9,229 nt of DNA. Source: an uncultured Actinomycetes bacterium (GTDB taxonomy: Bacteria; Actinomycetota; Actinomycetes; Nanopelagicales; Nanopelagicaceae). The notes below the pieces were generated by a model. That model ran no database searches. It saw nothing but the letters and a program-made list of their open reading frames with translations, and had not been told where the DNA came from. Of the stretch, positions 1-6,078 are shown in pieces. The position numbers and the translations under genes were made by a program. The stretch lies in contig CAIUAO010000086.1 of the NCBI GenBank assembly GCA_903897155.1, forward strand, positions 1 through 9,229, in the 5' to 3' direction. Position 1 is the stretch's first letter; the number at the start of each line of letters is the position of its first letter.

Positions 1-255
1 GCAATACTTTTGGTCTTTCATGAAAGTGCAACAGAAAGTCTGTCTTCATTTTTTGAAAAATATTCAGAAGGCGCAGCAGATGGCCTTCCTATTGTTTGCG
101 TCATTGGGCCAGAAGGCGGAATCAGTGAGGCAGAACTGGCAGCGCTCACCGCAGCGGGAGGACATGTAGTACTGCTGGGGCAAGAAGTTTTTCGTTCAGC
201 ACACGCAGGATTTGCCGCGTTATCTGCCATTCAAGCGCTCATCAAGCGCTGGTAG
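1..255 (+). CDS. rsmE: 16S rRNA (uracil1498-N3)-methyltransferase RsmE, C-terminal part (5' end outside window)
   Basis: The reading frame is open from base 1 and ends at TAG 253-255, giving 84 codons of the C-terminal SPOUT (knotted SAM-binding) domain. Two family hallmarks are visible: VCVIGPEGGISEAEL, matching the GPEGG.s..E SAM-loop motif, and LGQEVFRSAHAGFAAL, matching the usual LG..vLRtetA knot segment. In the second motif the usual R-T-E/S-T-A is R-S-A-H-A, a mild variation. RsmE methylates N3 of U1498 in 16S rRNA in the cytoplasm. The TTG at 10 is an internal codon, not a start. The HIT gene follows after 16 nt and its AGGAG overlaps this stop codon, so the two are probably cotranscribed. 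The rsmE - HIT - phoH - ybeY order is common in Actinobacteria. Identification is confident although only about a third of the protein is present. Confidence 0.93.
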   Translation, partial: AILLVFHESATESLSSFFEKYSEGAADGLPIVCVIGPEGGISEAELAALTAAGGHVVLLGQEVFRSAHAGFAALSAIQALIKRW

Positions 256-271
256 GAGTAACGTAATTTCT

Positions 272-607
272 ATGACCTGCATCTTCTGCAAGATCGCAAA
301 TAAAGAGATCCCAAGTTCTTTCCTTTATGAGAGTGAAAAAGTTCTTGCATTCAACGACCTCACGCCACAAGCCCCTGTTCACGTCTTAGTTATTCCTAAA
401 GCACACTGTGAAAATGCAGGAGAGTTAGCGCAAGCAGATCCTTTGGCGCTTGCCGAGCTCTTTACCGCCGCAATGCAGATTGCGGCAGATCGCGGGCTAG
501 ATGGCTACCGCACCGCTTTTAATACTGGAGCAAGTGCTGGTCAGAGCGTCTTTCACGCACATCTTCACCTTTTAGGTGGGCGTCCGTTCGCGTGGCCGCC
601 CGGTTAA
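272..607 (+). CDS. HIT (histidine triad) family protein, HINT-type
   Basis: This 111-aa protein has the length of HINT-type purine nucleoside phosphoramidases. The nucleotide-binding triad is intact near the C-terminus: Q91-S-V-F-H95-A-H97-L-H99-L-L-G-G, where H97, the middle His, would be the catalytic nucleophile. The N-terminal C3-I-F-C6 and H46 are typical of zinc-carrying bacterial members. HINT enzymes hydrolyse AMP-lysine or other phosphoramidates; the physiological substrate is usually unknown. ATG 272 was chosen because MTCIFCKI is the standard N-terminus and AGGAG lies at 254-258. Its 13-nt spacing is long, so initiation may depend partly on coupling to rsmE. A longer in-frame version from 212 would overlap rsmE and add unrelated residues. 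Sits 17 nt before the likely phoH start. Confidence 0.93.
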   Translation: MTCIFCKIANKEIPSSFLYESEKVLAFNDLTPQAPVHVLVIPKAHCENAGELAQADPLALAELFTAAMQIAADRGLDGYRTAFNTGASAGQSVFHAHLHLLGGRPFAWPPG

Positions 608-624
608 GCATAAGATTTGAAGTA

Positions 625-1635
625 ATGGAGAAACACCTTTTGCCACCGGCGATCATCGTCCCGACCGCAATTCCCATGGTCGCATTTACTGGACCTGGTG
701 ATACATACCTTCGAATCTTTGAAACAACATTTCCTCATGTGAAAATCACCGTGCGTGGAAATGAAATCTTCTTAAGTGGAGATCTAGAGCAATCAGAAAA
801 GTGCGAAGCACTCATGAAAGAGCTTCTTGTACTTCTTCGTGCGGGCCAAAACCTAAGCGCAGATACGATTCATCAATCAGTTGCGATGATCAAACACGTT
901 CCTGCGGATCATCCTGCAGAAGTACTCTCCCCTAATATTTTAAGTAACCGTGGCAAAACTATTCGGCCAAAGACTGCTAATCAGAAACGTTATGTTGAAG
1001 CGATCGATGAGAACACTATTACTTTTGGTGTTGGCCCAGCAGGAACAGGTAAGACTTATCTTGCAATGGCCAAGGCAATCCAAGCGCTACAAGCGAAAGA
1101 AATAAACAGAATTATTTTGACTCGCCCTGCTGTTGAAGCGGGAGAGAGACTTGGTTTCTTGCCAGGAACTCTTCAAGAGAAGATTGATCCCTATCTTCGC
1201 CCGCTTTTTGACGCCCTGCACGACATGATTGACCAAGAATCTATTCCGCGCCTTATGGCTTCAGGAATTATTGAAATTGCTCCACTTGCTTATATGCGTG
1301 GGCGCACACTCAACGATGCCTTTGTGATCTTAGATGAAGCGCAGAACACCAGCGCTGAACAGATGAAGATGTTTTTGACCCGCCTTGGTTTTGGCTCAAA
1401 GATGGTCATCACAGGAGATGTCACTCAAGTAGATCTGCCACATAATCAGCAATCTGGTCTAAAGATTGTGGGAGATATCTTGGAAGGCGTTGATGATATT
1501 TGCTTCATGCACCTAGGGGCTGAAGATGTTGTGAGAAACCGTTTAGTAGGAGACATTGTTACGGCATATGCAGCTTTTGATGCCGCCCTTCCAACTAATA
1601 CCCGCTCTGCTCGCTTTGGAAGTGGTGATCGCTAA
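625..1635 (+). CDS. phoH: PhoH-like ATPase / P-loop NTPase
   Basis: This 336-aa cytoplasmic P-loop protein has the PhoH-like layout: an N-terminal region of about 110 residues, then an ATPase domain. The Walker A motif GPAGTGKT is at residues 137-144 (1033-1056) and Walker B VILDEAQNTS has D237 and E238. Just before it, R225-G-R227-T-L-N-D-A-F is the family signature. The true role of PhoH is uncertain. It is phosphate-starvation induced in E. coli, and its constant neighbour ybeY suggests RNA metabolism. The start is not secure: ATG 625 has no good ribosome site, while GTG 592 would add 11 residues and overlap the HIT gene by 16 nt. TAAGAT at 611-616, 8 nt before ATG, could be a -10 element for a near-leaderless transcript. 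YbeY begins 26 nt downstream. Confidence 0.94.
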   Translation: MEKHLLPPAIIVPTAIPMVAFTGPGDTYLRIFETTFPHVKITVRGNEIFLSGDLEQSEKCEALMKELLVLLRAGQNLSADTIHQSVAMIKHVPADHPAEVLSPNILSNRGKTIRPKTANQKRYVEAIDENTITFGVGPAGTGKTYLAMAKAIQALQAKEINRIILTRPAVEAGERLGFLPGTLQEKIDPYLRPLFDALHDMIDQESIPRLMASGIIEIAPLAYMRGRTLNDAFVILDEAQNTSAEQMKMFLTRLGFGSKMVITGDVTQVDLPHNQQSGLKIVGDILEGVDDICFMHLGAEDVVRNRLVGDIVTAYAAFDAALPTNTRSARFGSGDR

Positions 1636-1661
1636 TATCGCCTCTTTGTGGTGATGCAGCT

Positions 1662-2099
1662 ATGGGAATAGAACTTTTAAATGAATCTGGTTTCACATGT
1701 AATGAAGATTCACTTCGATCAGTCATTGCTTTTGGCATCCAAGAGATGGGTCTGCACCCTGATTGTGATGTTGAGATCTCACTTGTTGATGAAGAAGCAA
1801 TAAGCGCCCTGCATGTGCAGTGGATGGATCTAGAAGGACCGACAGATGTTCTCTCCTTTCCTATGGATGAATTAACACCGCACTCAGCATCAGAGGGCCC
1901 AGGAATTATTGGAGACATTGTTCTCTGTCCCCAGTTTGCCGAAAAGCAAGCAAAGAACGGCGTGGAGACAGAACTTCAACTACTCACCATTCACGGACTT
2001 CTTCATTGCATCGGCTTTGATCATGCAGATGAAAAAGATGAAAAAGTAATGTTTGCGTTGCAGGAGAAAATTCTCAAGGACTGGCAGGAGCAAGCATGA
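1662..2099 (+). CDS. ybeY: Endoribonuclease YbeY (rRNA maturation)
   Basis: This 145-aa protein is of normal length for the family. It carries the zinc-binding motif H111-G-L-L-H115-C-I-G-F-D-H121, the family HGxLHLxGYDH with Cys in place of the usual Leu after the second His. The conserved TDVLSFPMDE segment is at residues 61-70. YbeY is a metal-dependent RNase needed for 16S rRNA 3'-end maturation and 70S ribosome quality control. ATG 1662 gives the standard N-terminus (short beta strand, then N-E-S-G). Only a weak GTGGTG lies upstream, and no other start is available in frame nearby. The stop TGA (2097-2099) overlaps the start of the next gene as ATGA, so translational coupling to the CorC-type gene is likely. 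Confidence 0.96.
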   Translation: MGIELLNESGFTCNEDSLRSVIAFGIQEMGLHPDCDVEISLVDEEAISALHVQWMDLEGPTDVLSFPMDELTPHSASEGPGIIGDIVLCPQFAEKQAKNGVETELQLLTIHGLLHCIGFDHADEKDEKVMFALQEKILKDWQEQA

Positions 2100-2962
2100 G
2101 CCGCTTAGGAGAATTTAAAGAGTCACTTCGCGCAAAGGTACTTCGCCGCGGATTTTCTAATGAGAAAGACCTGCGCAGCCTTGTTGATCAAGCAAGTGAG
2201 CGAGGAATTGTTGAAGATTCAGAAGCAGAGATGATTCACTCTGTCTTTGAATTAGGTGACACATTGGTCCGTGAGCTTATGGTTCCGCGCACAGATATTG
2301 TCTGGATTGAAGCAAACCGCACACTTCGCCAAGGACTCTCTCTCACCTTGCGCTCTGGATTCACACGTATTCCAGTTATCGATGAGAATCTAGATAGCAT
2401 CGTTGGTATTGCATATGTGAAAGATTTAGCAAGGCGCGTGCATGAACACCATGAAGCAGAACAATCTGAAACTGTGGGAGAGCATATAAGGCCGGCAACA
2501 TTTGTCCCAGAAAATAAGCCCGCATCAGAGCTTCTTAAAGAGATGCAGCGCAATCGCATCCATATGGCGATTGTTGTTGATGAGTATGGCGGCACAGCAG
2601 GACTTATTACTATCGAAGATATTATTGAAGAGATCGTTGGCGAAATTGCAGATGAATATGACCAAGAGATGGCAGAGATTGAGTGGATTGATGAGGCAAG
2701 TGCAAGAATCTCAGCAAGGCTTAATGTTGAAGACTTCGAAGATGCTTTTAAGATCGAGCTAGAAGAAGATGTAAAAGAAGATGTTGATAGCGTCGGGGGA
2801 TTGCTTGCAAAAGAGTTAGGGCGAGTACCGATCCCTGGAAGCACTATTGATGTTGCAGGCTGGCGCCTTACCGCTGAAAGGCCTGTGGGCCGTCGCCATC
2901 GAATTGGCGCAGTCCTGGCTACTCGTATCGCGCACATCGCTGATGAAAGTAGCACGCAATAA
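2096..2962 (+). CDS. CBS-pair / CorC_HlyC domain protein (CorC-type, no membrane domain)
   Basis: This 288-aa protein has the following parts in order: a charged helical N-terminus (1-55), a CBS pair with the signature MVPRTD at 62-67 and the second CBS end VDEYGGTAGLITIEDIIEEIVGEIADEYD at 161-189, and a C-terminal CorC_HlyC transporter-associated domain (about 205-280). The family is linked to Mg2+/Co2+ efflux and resistance. Many actinobacterial relatives next to ybeY are about 430 aa and begin with a four-helix DUF21/CNNM membrane domain. Here there is no hydrophobic segment and no room for one upstream, so the protein is the short cytosolic form, close to E. coli CorC in length. The start is firm: AGGAG at 2086-2090 lies 5 nt before ATG and overlaps the ybeY stop. 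Biochemical role is inferred; an acting partner transporter is not in this window. Confidence 0.9.
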   Translation: MSRLGEFKESLRAKVLRRGFSNEKDLRSLVDQASERGIVEDSEAEMIHSVFELGDTLVRELMVPRTDIVWIEANRTLRQGLSLTLRSGFTRIPVIDENLDSIVGIAYVKDLARRVHEHHEAEQSETVGEHIRPATFVPENKPASELLKEMQRNRIHMAIVVDEYGGTAGLITIEDIIEEIVGEIADEYDQEMAEIEWIDEASARISARLNVEDFEDAFKIELEEDVKEDVDSVGGLLAKELGRVPIPGSTIDVAGWRLTAERPVGRRHRIGAVLATRIAHIADESSTQ

Positions 2963-2967
2963 ACCGA

Positions 2968-2973
2968 TAGCAT
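2968..2973 (+). promoter_or_regulatory. Possible -10 element for a leaderless FAH-gltX transcript
   Basis: TAGCAT (4 of 6 matches to TATAAT, with the key first T-A and final T) ends 6 nt before ATG 2980. This spacing would put transcription start at or next to the A of the start codon. No Shine-Dalgarno sequence is present in the 17-nt gap, which fits a leaderless message, common in Actinobacteria. I find no convincing -35. The gene could instead be read through from the upstream operon. Confidence 0.35.
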
Positions 2974-2979
2974 TGGTTA

Positions 2980-3768
2980 ATGCGCATTGTGCGGTTTACA
3001 CCGAGTGAAAAAAGTGGGATCGGTACCGATCCTCACTACGGTGTACTCAACGACAAAGATGAACTCTTGGTCCTTAAAGGTGACCCTCTCTATACAGGAA
3101 TCGTTCCTACGGAGACAAAAATCAATTTAGCTGATGTAAAAGTCCTTGCCCCAGTTCTGCCACGAAGCAAAGTAGTTGCGATTGGCAAGAACTATGCCGA
3201 TCATGCTGCCGAGATGAATTCAGCGGTCCCAGATGAACCTATTATTTTTCTTAAACCCAACACAGCAGTCATTGGCCCAGAGGAGACAATCCAATGGCCC
3301 CGCATGGCAGATCGCATTGATTTTGAAGGTGAGCTTGCAATTGTTATTGGGCGTATCTGTAAAGATGTTCCTGTTGAGCGCTATAACGATGTCATTTTTG
3401 GTTACACCATTGCCAATGATGTTACTGCTCGCAACTTGCAGACAAAAGATGGTCAATGGACAAGAGCAAAGGGCTTTGACACTTTCTGCCCACTTGGACC
3501 TTGGATTGAAACTGATTTTGTTCCTGGATCACAGCAGATTACGACAAAAGTAAATGGTGAGGTAAAGCAATCTGAGCCGCTCTCATCACTCATCTTTAAA
3601 GTCCCAGAGATCATCGCTTTCGTTACGCAAGTGATGACTCTTCTTCCTGGCGATGTTATTTTGACTGGAACACCCGCTGGAATCGGCCCGATCCCTGAAA
3701 AAGGCGAAGTAGCAATTACTATTGAAGGTATTGGAACACTCGTGAATAGAGCCAGCAGCCGTGGATAA
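2980..3768 (+). CDS. Fumarylacetoacetate hydrolase (FAH) family protein
   Basis: This 262-aa protein has a short N-terminal domain and one FAH catalytic domain (about 60-257). Metal ligands of the family are visible as D114-F-E116-G-E118-L and A145-N-D147-V-T-A-R, with the lysine-containing motif R-A-K164-G-F-D-T-F-C-P-L-G-P and the late motif I-L-T-G-T-P-A-G-I-G at 227-236. Members include acylpyruvate hydrolases, oxaloacetate decarboxylases and 2-hydroxyhepta-diene-dioate isomerases; the substrate cannot be told from sequence alone. The residues K11-S-G-I-G-T-D-P make the N-terminus slightly longer than in relatives I remember, and their codons form a perfect palindrome. The stop codon lies inside gltX (8-nt overlap), so it is probably cotranslated with gltX. 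An FAH gene next to gltX is common in Actinobacteria. Confidence 0.92.
   Translation: MRIVRFTPSEKSGIGTDPHYGVLNDKDELLVLKGDPLYTGIVPTETKINLADVKVLAPVLPRSKVVAIGKNYADHAAEMNSAVPDEPIIFLKPNTAVIGPEETIQWPRMADRIDFEGELAIVIGRICKDVPVERYNDVIFGYTIANDVTARNLQTKDGQWTRAKGFDTFCPLGPWIETDFVPGSQQITTKVNGEVKQSEPLSSLIFKVPEIIAFVTQVMTLLPGDVILTGTPAGIGPIPEKGEVAITIEGIGTLVNRASSRG
3013..3037 (+). repeat. Perfect 16-bp palindrome with extended hairpin inside the FAH gene
   Basis: GGATCGGTACCGATCC at 3017-3032 is its own reverse complement. The flanks AGTG (3013-3016) and CACT (3034-3037) also pair if T3033 bulges. The mRNA could therefore form a 6-bp stem with a GUAC loop, continued by 4 bp beyond one bulged U. It lies over codons 12-20 of the FAH gene, 33-57 nt after the start codon. 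It is not followed by a U run, so it is not an intrinsic terminator. It could be a protein-binding site, an mRNA structure or chance. Confidence 0.55.
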
Positions 3769-5215
3769 GAAAGAAGTCAGAGTTCGCTTTGCTCCATCTC
3801 CAACAGGAGATCTCCATGTGGGCAATATTCGTACCGCACTTTTTGATTGGGCATATGCCCGTCACACAGGTGGAACATTTATCTTTCGCATTGAAGATAC
3901 AGATCGTGAGCGCGTGACAGATGAATATATTCAAGCGGCGATCGATACTCTCAAGTGGCTTGGTCTCACATGGGATGAGGGTCCAGAGGTAGGAGGCCCT
4001 AACGGTCCTTACTTGCAATCACAACGTTTAGATTTATATGCAACATGGGCTGCAAAGTTCCTTGAGCAAAAAGATGCTTATAAATGTTATTGCTCAGCCG
4101 ATGAACTTGAAGCGGTTCGCGAAGCCCAGCGTGCTGCTAATCAAGCACCTGGCTATAACGGAAACTGCCGTGATCTAAGCGCAGATCAGATAGTGAAGTT
4201 TGAAGCAGAAGGACGCAAGCCCGTTATTCGCATGCGTATGCCAGATGGAGGAACAACGTTTACCGATCTTATTCGCGGTGAAGTGAGCTTTGACCACAAC
4301 TTTGTTCCTGATTTTGTTTTGGTGCGTGGAGATGGTTCTCCTCTCTACACATTGGCGGTAGCCGTCGATGATGTCTTAATGAAGGTGACACACGTTCTTC
4401 GCGGTGAAGATCTTCTCTCATCTACGCCTCGCCAAATACGGGTCTATCAAGCGATGGGCGTGAAGCCTGAGGATTACCCAGTTTTTGCTCACTTGCCATT
4501 TGTGATGGGACAAGACAACACAAAGCTTTCTAAGCGCAACGGAGAAGTATCGATCGCTTGGTATAGGCAAGCTGGATATTTACCTGAAGCAATCTGTAAT
4601 TACCTAGCGCTTCTTGGTTGGTCTCCTGGAGATGATCTTGAGAACATTTCCATGAAGGAACTCACCGAGCTTTTCACAGTAGAAAGAGTTCACAGCAGCC
4701 CTGCTCGCTTTGATATGAAGAAGCTTGAAGCGATAAACGGCGACAAGATCCGCGCTCTGACAATTGATGAATTTATGACATGGGCGCTGCCATTTCTTAC
4801 TCAGGCTGGTGTCATTTCAGGGACTCCTGAAGAGTTAGCACTTGTGAAACAAGCACTGCCAATTATTCAAGAGCGTATTACCACTCTTGCTGAGATACCG
4901 CCGATGCTCAAGTTTCTCTTTGTGAAAGAGTTTGCTGTAGACGCTGATTCTTTGCCAAAGATTTCAGATTCCCAATCTAAGGAAGTACTCAAAGTTTCAT
5001 ATGAGCAACTTCAATCACTTGGCGATTGGACTCACGAGAGTATCGAAGGTGTATTGCGCGCAGCTCTGATTGATGGCATGGCCCTTAAACCACGTATTGC
5101 ATTTGGCGCAGTTCGTATTGCTGTGACAGGTAGCCATATTTCGCCCCCACTCTTTGAATCAATGCAATTGCTAGGCCGCGACAAGTCTTTGGCGCGTATA
5201 AAAGCATCCTTATAA
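3761..5215 (+). CDS. gltX: Glutamyl-tRNA synthetase (GltX), probably non-discriminating
   Basis: This 484-aa class I aminoacyl-tRNA synthetase attaches glutamate to tRNA. The HIGH-type motif is in APSPTGDLHVGN (11-22), the Glu-binding/CP region follows with F-R-I-E-D-T-D (42-48), and the KMSKS-type motif is K255-L-S-K-R. Zinc-type residues are preserved: C109-Y-C111, Y132 and C136, with the same spacing as Cys98, Cys100, Tyr121 and Cys125 of E. coli GltX. The C-terminal anticodon-binding domain is complete. The start is GTG 3761, which overlaps the FAH stop by 8 nt and has no clear Shine-Dalgarno, so translation is probably coupled. Actinobacteria generally lack GlnRS, so this enzyme likely also makes Glu-tRNA-Gln for GatCAB; no specificity residue was checked here. 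tRNA-Gln and tRNA-Glu follow directly. Confidence 0.96.
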   Translation: MDKKEVRVRFAPSPTGDLHVGNIRTALFDWAYARHTGGTFIFRIEDTDRERVTDEYIQAAIDTLKWLGLTWDEGPEVGGPNGPYLQSQRLDLYATWAAKFLEQKDAYKCYCSADELEAVREAQRAANQAPGYNGNCRDLSADQIVKFEAEGRKPVIRMRMPDGGTTFTDLIRGEVSFDHNFVPDFVLVRGDGSPLYTLAVAVDDVLMKVTHVLRGEDLLSSTPRQIRVYQAMGVKPEDYPVFAHLPFVMGQDNTKLSKRNGEVSIAWYRQAGYLPEAICNYLALLGWSPGDDLENISMKELTELFTVERVHSSPARFDMKKLEAINGDKIRALTIDEFMTWALPFLTQAGVISGTPEELALVKQALPIIQERITTLAEIPPMLKFLFVKEFAVDADSLPKISDSQSKEVLKVSYEQLQSLGDWTHESIEGVLRAALIDGMALKPRIAFGAVRIAVTGSHISPPLFESMQLLGRDKSLARIKASL

Positions 5216-5216
5216 A
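5189..5216 (+). promoter_or_regulatory. Candidate promoter for the tRNA pair, inside the gltX 3' end
   Basis: TTGGCG (5189-5194) and TATAAA (5211-5216) are separated by 16 nt and would start transcription about 20 nt before tRNA-Gln. A second possible -10, TATCCT at 5222-5227, lies closer. Either could drive the tRNAs apart from gltX. Both are weak matches; read-through from gltX is equally possible because no terminator is seen. Confidence 0.3.
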
Positions 5217-5241
5217 CACGCTATCCTTAGCACTTGTTAAT

Positions 5242-5313
5242 TGGGGTATGGGGTAATTGGCAGCCCTTCTGATTCTGGTTCAGACAGTCTAGGTTCGAGT
5301 CCTGGTACCCCAG
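5242..5313 (+). tRNA. tRNA-Gln (anticodon CUG)
   Basis: A full 72-nt cloverleaf folds by hand. The acceptor is TGGGGTA/TACCCCA (7 bp), the D-stem GGGT/GCCC with an AATTGGCA loop, the anticodon stem TCTGA/TCAGA with loop TTCTGGT (anticodon CTG, positions 5275-5277), the variable loop 4 nt, the T-stem CTAGG/CCTGG with loop TTCGAGT, and the discriminator G5313. It reads CAG. CCA is not encoded. The U1-A72 first pair is known as a GatCAB recognition feature in bacterial tRNA-Gln, which fits the transamidation route. It begins 26 nt after the gltX stop. Confidence 0.97.
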
Positions 5314-5368
5314 CGCAGTACTGATAACTACATATGTATGTACTAAGTTCTAAAAGATTTACCAGCAC

Positions 5369-5441
5369 GGTCCCGTCGTCTAGTGGCCTAGGACTCTGGC
5401 TTCTCAAGCCAGCTACGCGGGTTCGAATCCCGTCGGGACTA
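5369..5441 (+). tRNA. tRNA-Glu (anticodon CUC)
   Basis: A full 73-nt cloverleaf folds by hand. The acceptor is GGTCCCG/CGGGACT (6 Watson-Crick pairs plus a G1-U72 wobble), the D-stem GTCT/GGAC, the anticodon stem CTGGC/GCCAG with loop TTCTCAA (anticodon CTC, 5403-5405), the variable loop CTAC, the T-stem GCGGG/CCCGT with loop TTCGAAT, and the discriminator A5441. It reads GAG. CCA is not encoded. It follows tRNA-Gln by 55 nt and lies 28 nt before the next start codon, with no terminator in either gap, so the pair and the TRIC gene may share a transcript. Confidence 0.97.
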
Positions 5442-5469
5442 CTTATCTACCATCTAGAAGGTTGGAGCA

Positions 5470-6078
5470 ATGATGCAGTGGTCATCTCTTGTGACAGTCT
5501 GCGATCTGATCGCAACATTTGCCTTTGCAACAGTAGGCGCGCGAGTTGCCGCATCTAAGGGCATGGACTTTGGTGGCATTGCTTTAATTGCCGGGGTTTC
5601 ATCTTTAGCTGGTGGAACATTTCGTAATCTTTTTCTTCTTCAAAAACCTGCCTGGGTTCAAAATCCATGGCTCTTTACAGCTGTTCTTGCAGCAGTGATC
5701 ATCACGATAATTCAGCGAAGTGCACAGCCCGTTGGTCGCTTCTTGCTCTCACTAGATACTTTCGGTCTTGCAGTTGCAACAGTTTCTAGTACTGAATTTG
5801 CTCTCAGGCTTCACGCCAATCCAGTGATTGCAGCAATACTTGGATTAATTGGGGGAGTAACCGGTGGGCTACTGCGAGATGTCTTGGCGCAAATAGAACC
5901 AGTATTGCTACACCGCGAAACGATAGGAACATCATGCTTGGCAGGGGCAGCTGTATTTGTTGGCTTAAGTGAGCTCAATATTAACCGTCTTATCCCTGCG
6001 ATTGCGGGAGGCTTTGTTGTTGTAGCAATTCGTGAACTATCTATTCACTTCAAATGGAACCTGCCGAAGATTGCTTAA
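5470..6078 (+). CDS. TRIC-type / UPF0126 family membrane protein (putative cation channel)
   Basis: This 202-aa, very hydrophobic protein has about seven transmembrane helices (roughly residues 5-28, 34-56, 66-83, 91-112, 117-138, 150-167, 172-189), the length and pattern of the YadS/YicG (UPF0126) family. It shows the internal three-helix duplication of that family, each half carrying a Gly-rich-Arg motif: A-G-G-T-F-R-N at 47-53 and G-G-V-T-G-G-L-L-R-D at 128-137. In the first half the usual R-D is R-N. Prokaryotic members studied are trimeric monovalent-cation (TRIC) channels; the family was earlier thought to carry glycine in some bacteria, so the substrate is not fixed. AGAAGG at 5456-5461 lies 8 nt before ATG 5470; ATG 5473 is an alternative. 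It converges on the DUF4287 gene, whose stop overlaps its own. Confidence 0.88.
   Translation: MMQWSSLVTVCDLIATFAFATVGARVAASKGMDFGGIALIAGVSSLAGGTFRNLFLLQKPAWVQNPWLFTAVLAAVIITIIQRSAQPVGRFLLSLDTFGLAVATVSSTEFALRLHANPVIAAILGLIGGVTGGLLRDVLAQIEPVLLHRETIGTSCLAGAAVFVGLSELNINRLIPAIAGGFVVVAIRELSIHFKWNLPKIA

Noticed and set aside
212..271. In-frame 5' extension of the HIT gene from 212
   Set aside because: It overlaps the rsmE coding end, adds 20 residues with no family match, and ATG 272 gives the standard MxCIFCKI start with AGGAG upstream.
592..624. Longer PhoH start at GTG 592
   Set aside because: It would overlap the HIT gene by 16 nt and has no ribosome site. It cannot be fully excluded, but ATG 625 seems more likely.
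2236..2973. 245-codon open frame on the minus strand opposite the CorC-type gene
   Set aside because: The product is Ser/Thr/Ile-rich without any domain pattern and lies wholly antisense to a clear conserved gene; it is a shadow frame.
5317..5344. Palindrome TACATATGTA with flanking AGTAC/GTACT in the tRNA spacer
   Set aside because: A 10-bp palindrome is expected several times in 9 kb by chance, the outer arms enclose an 18-nt loop, and no T run follows, so neither a terminator nor an operator can be supported.
5334..5558. 74-codon open frame across tRNA-Glu
   Set aside because: It runs through a well-folded tRNA gene and into the TRIC gene in another frame, with no recognisable product.
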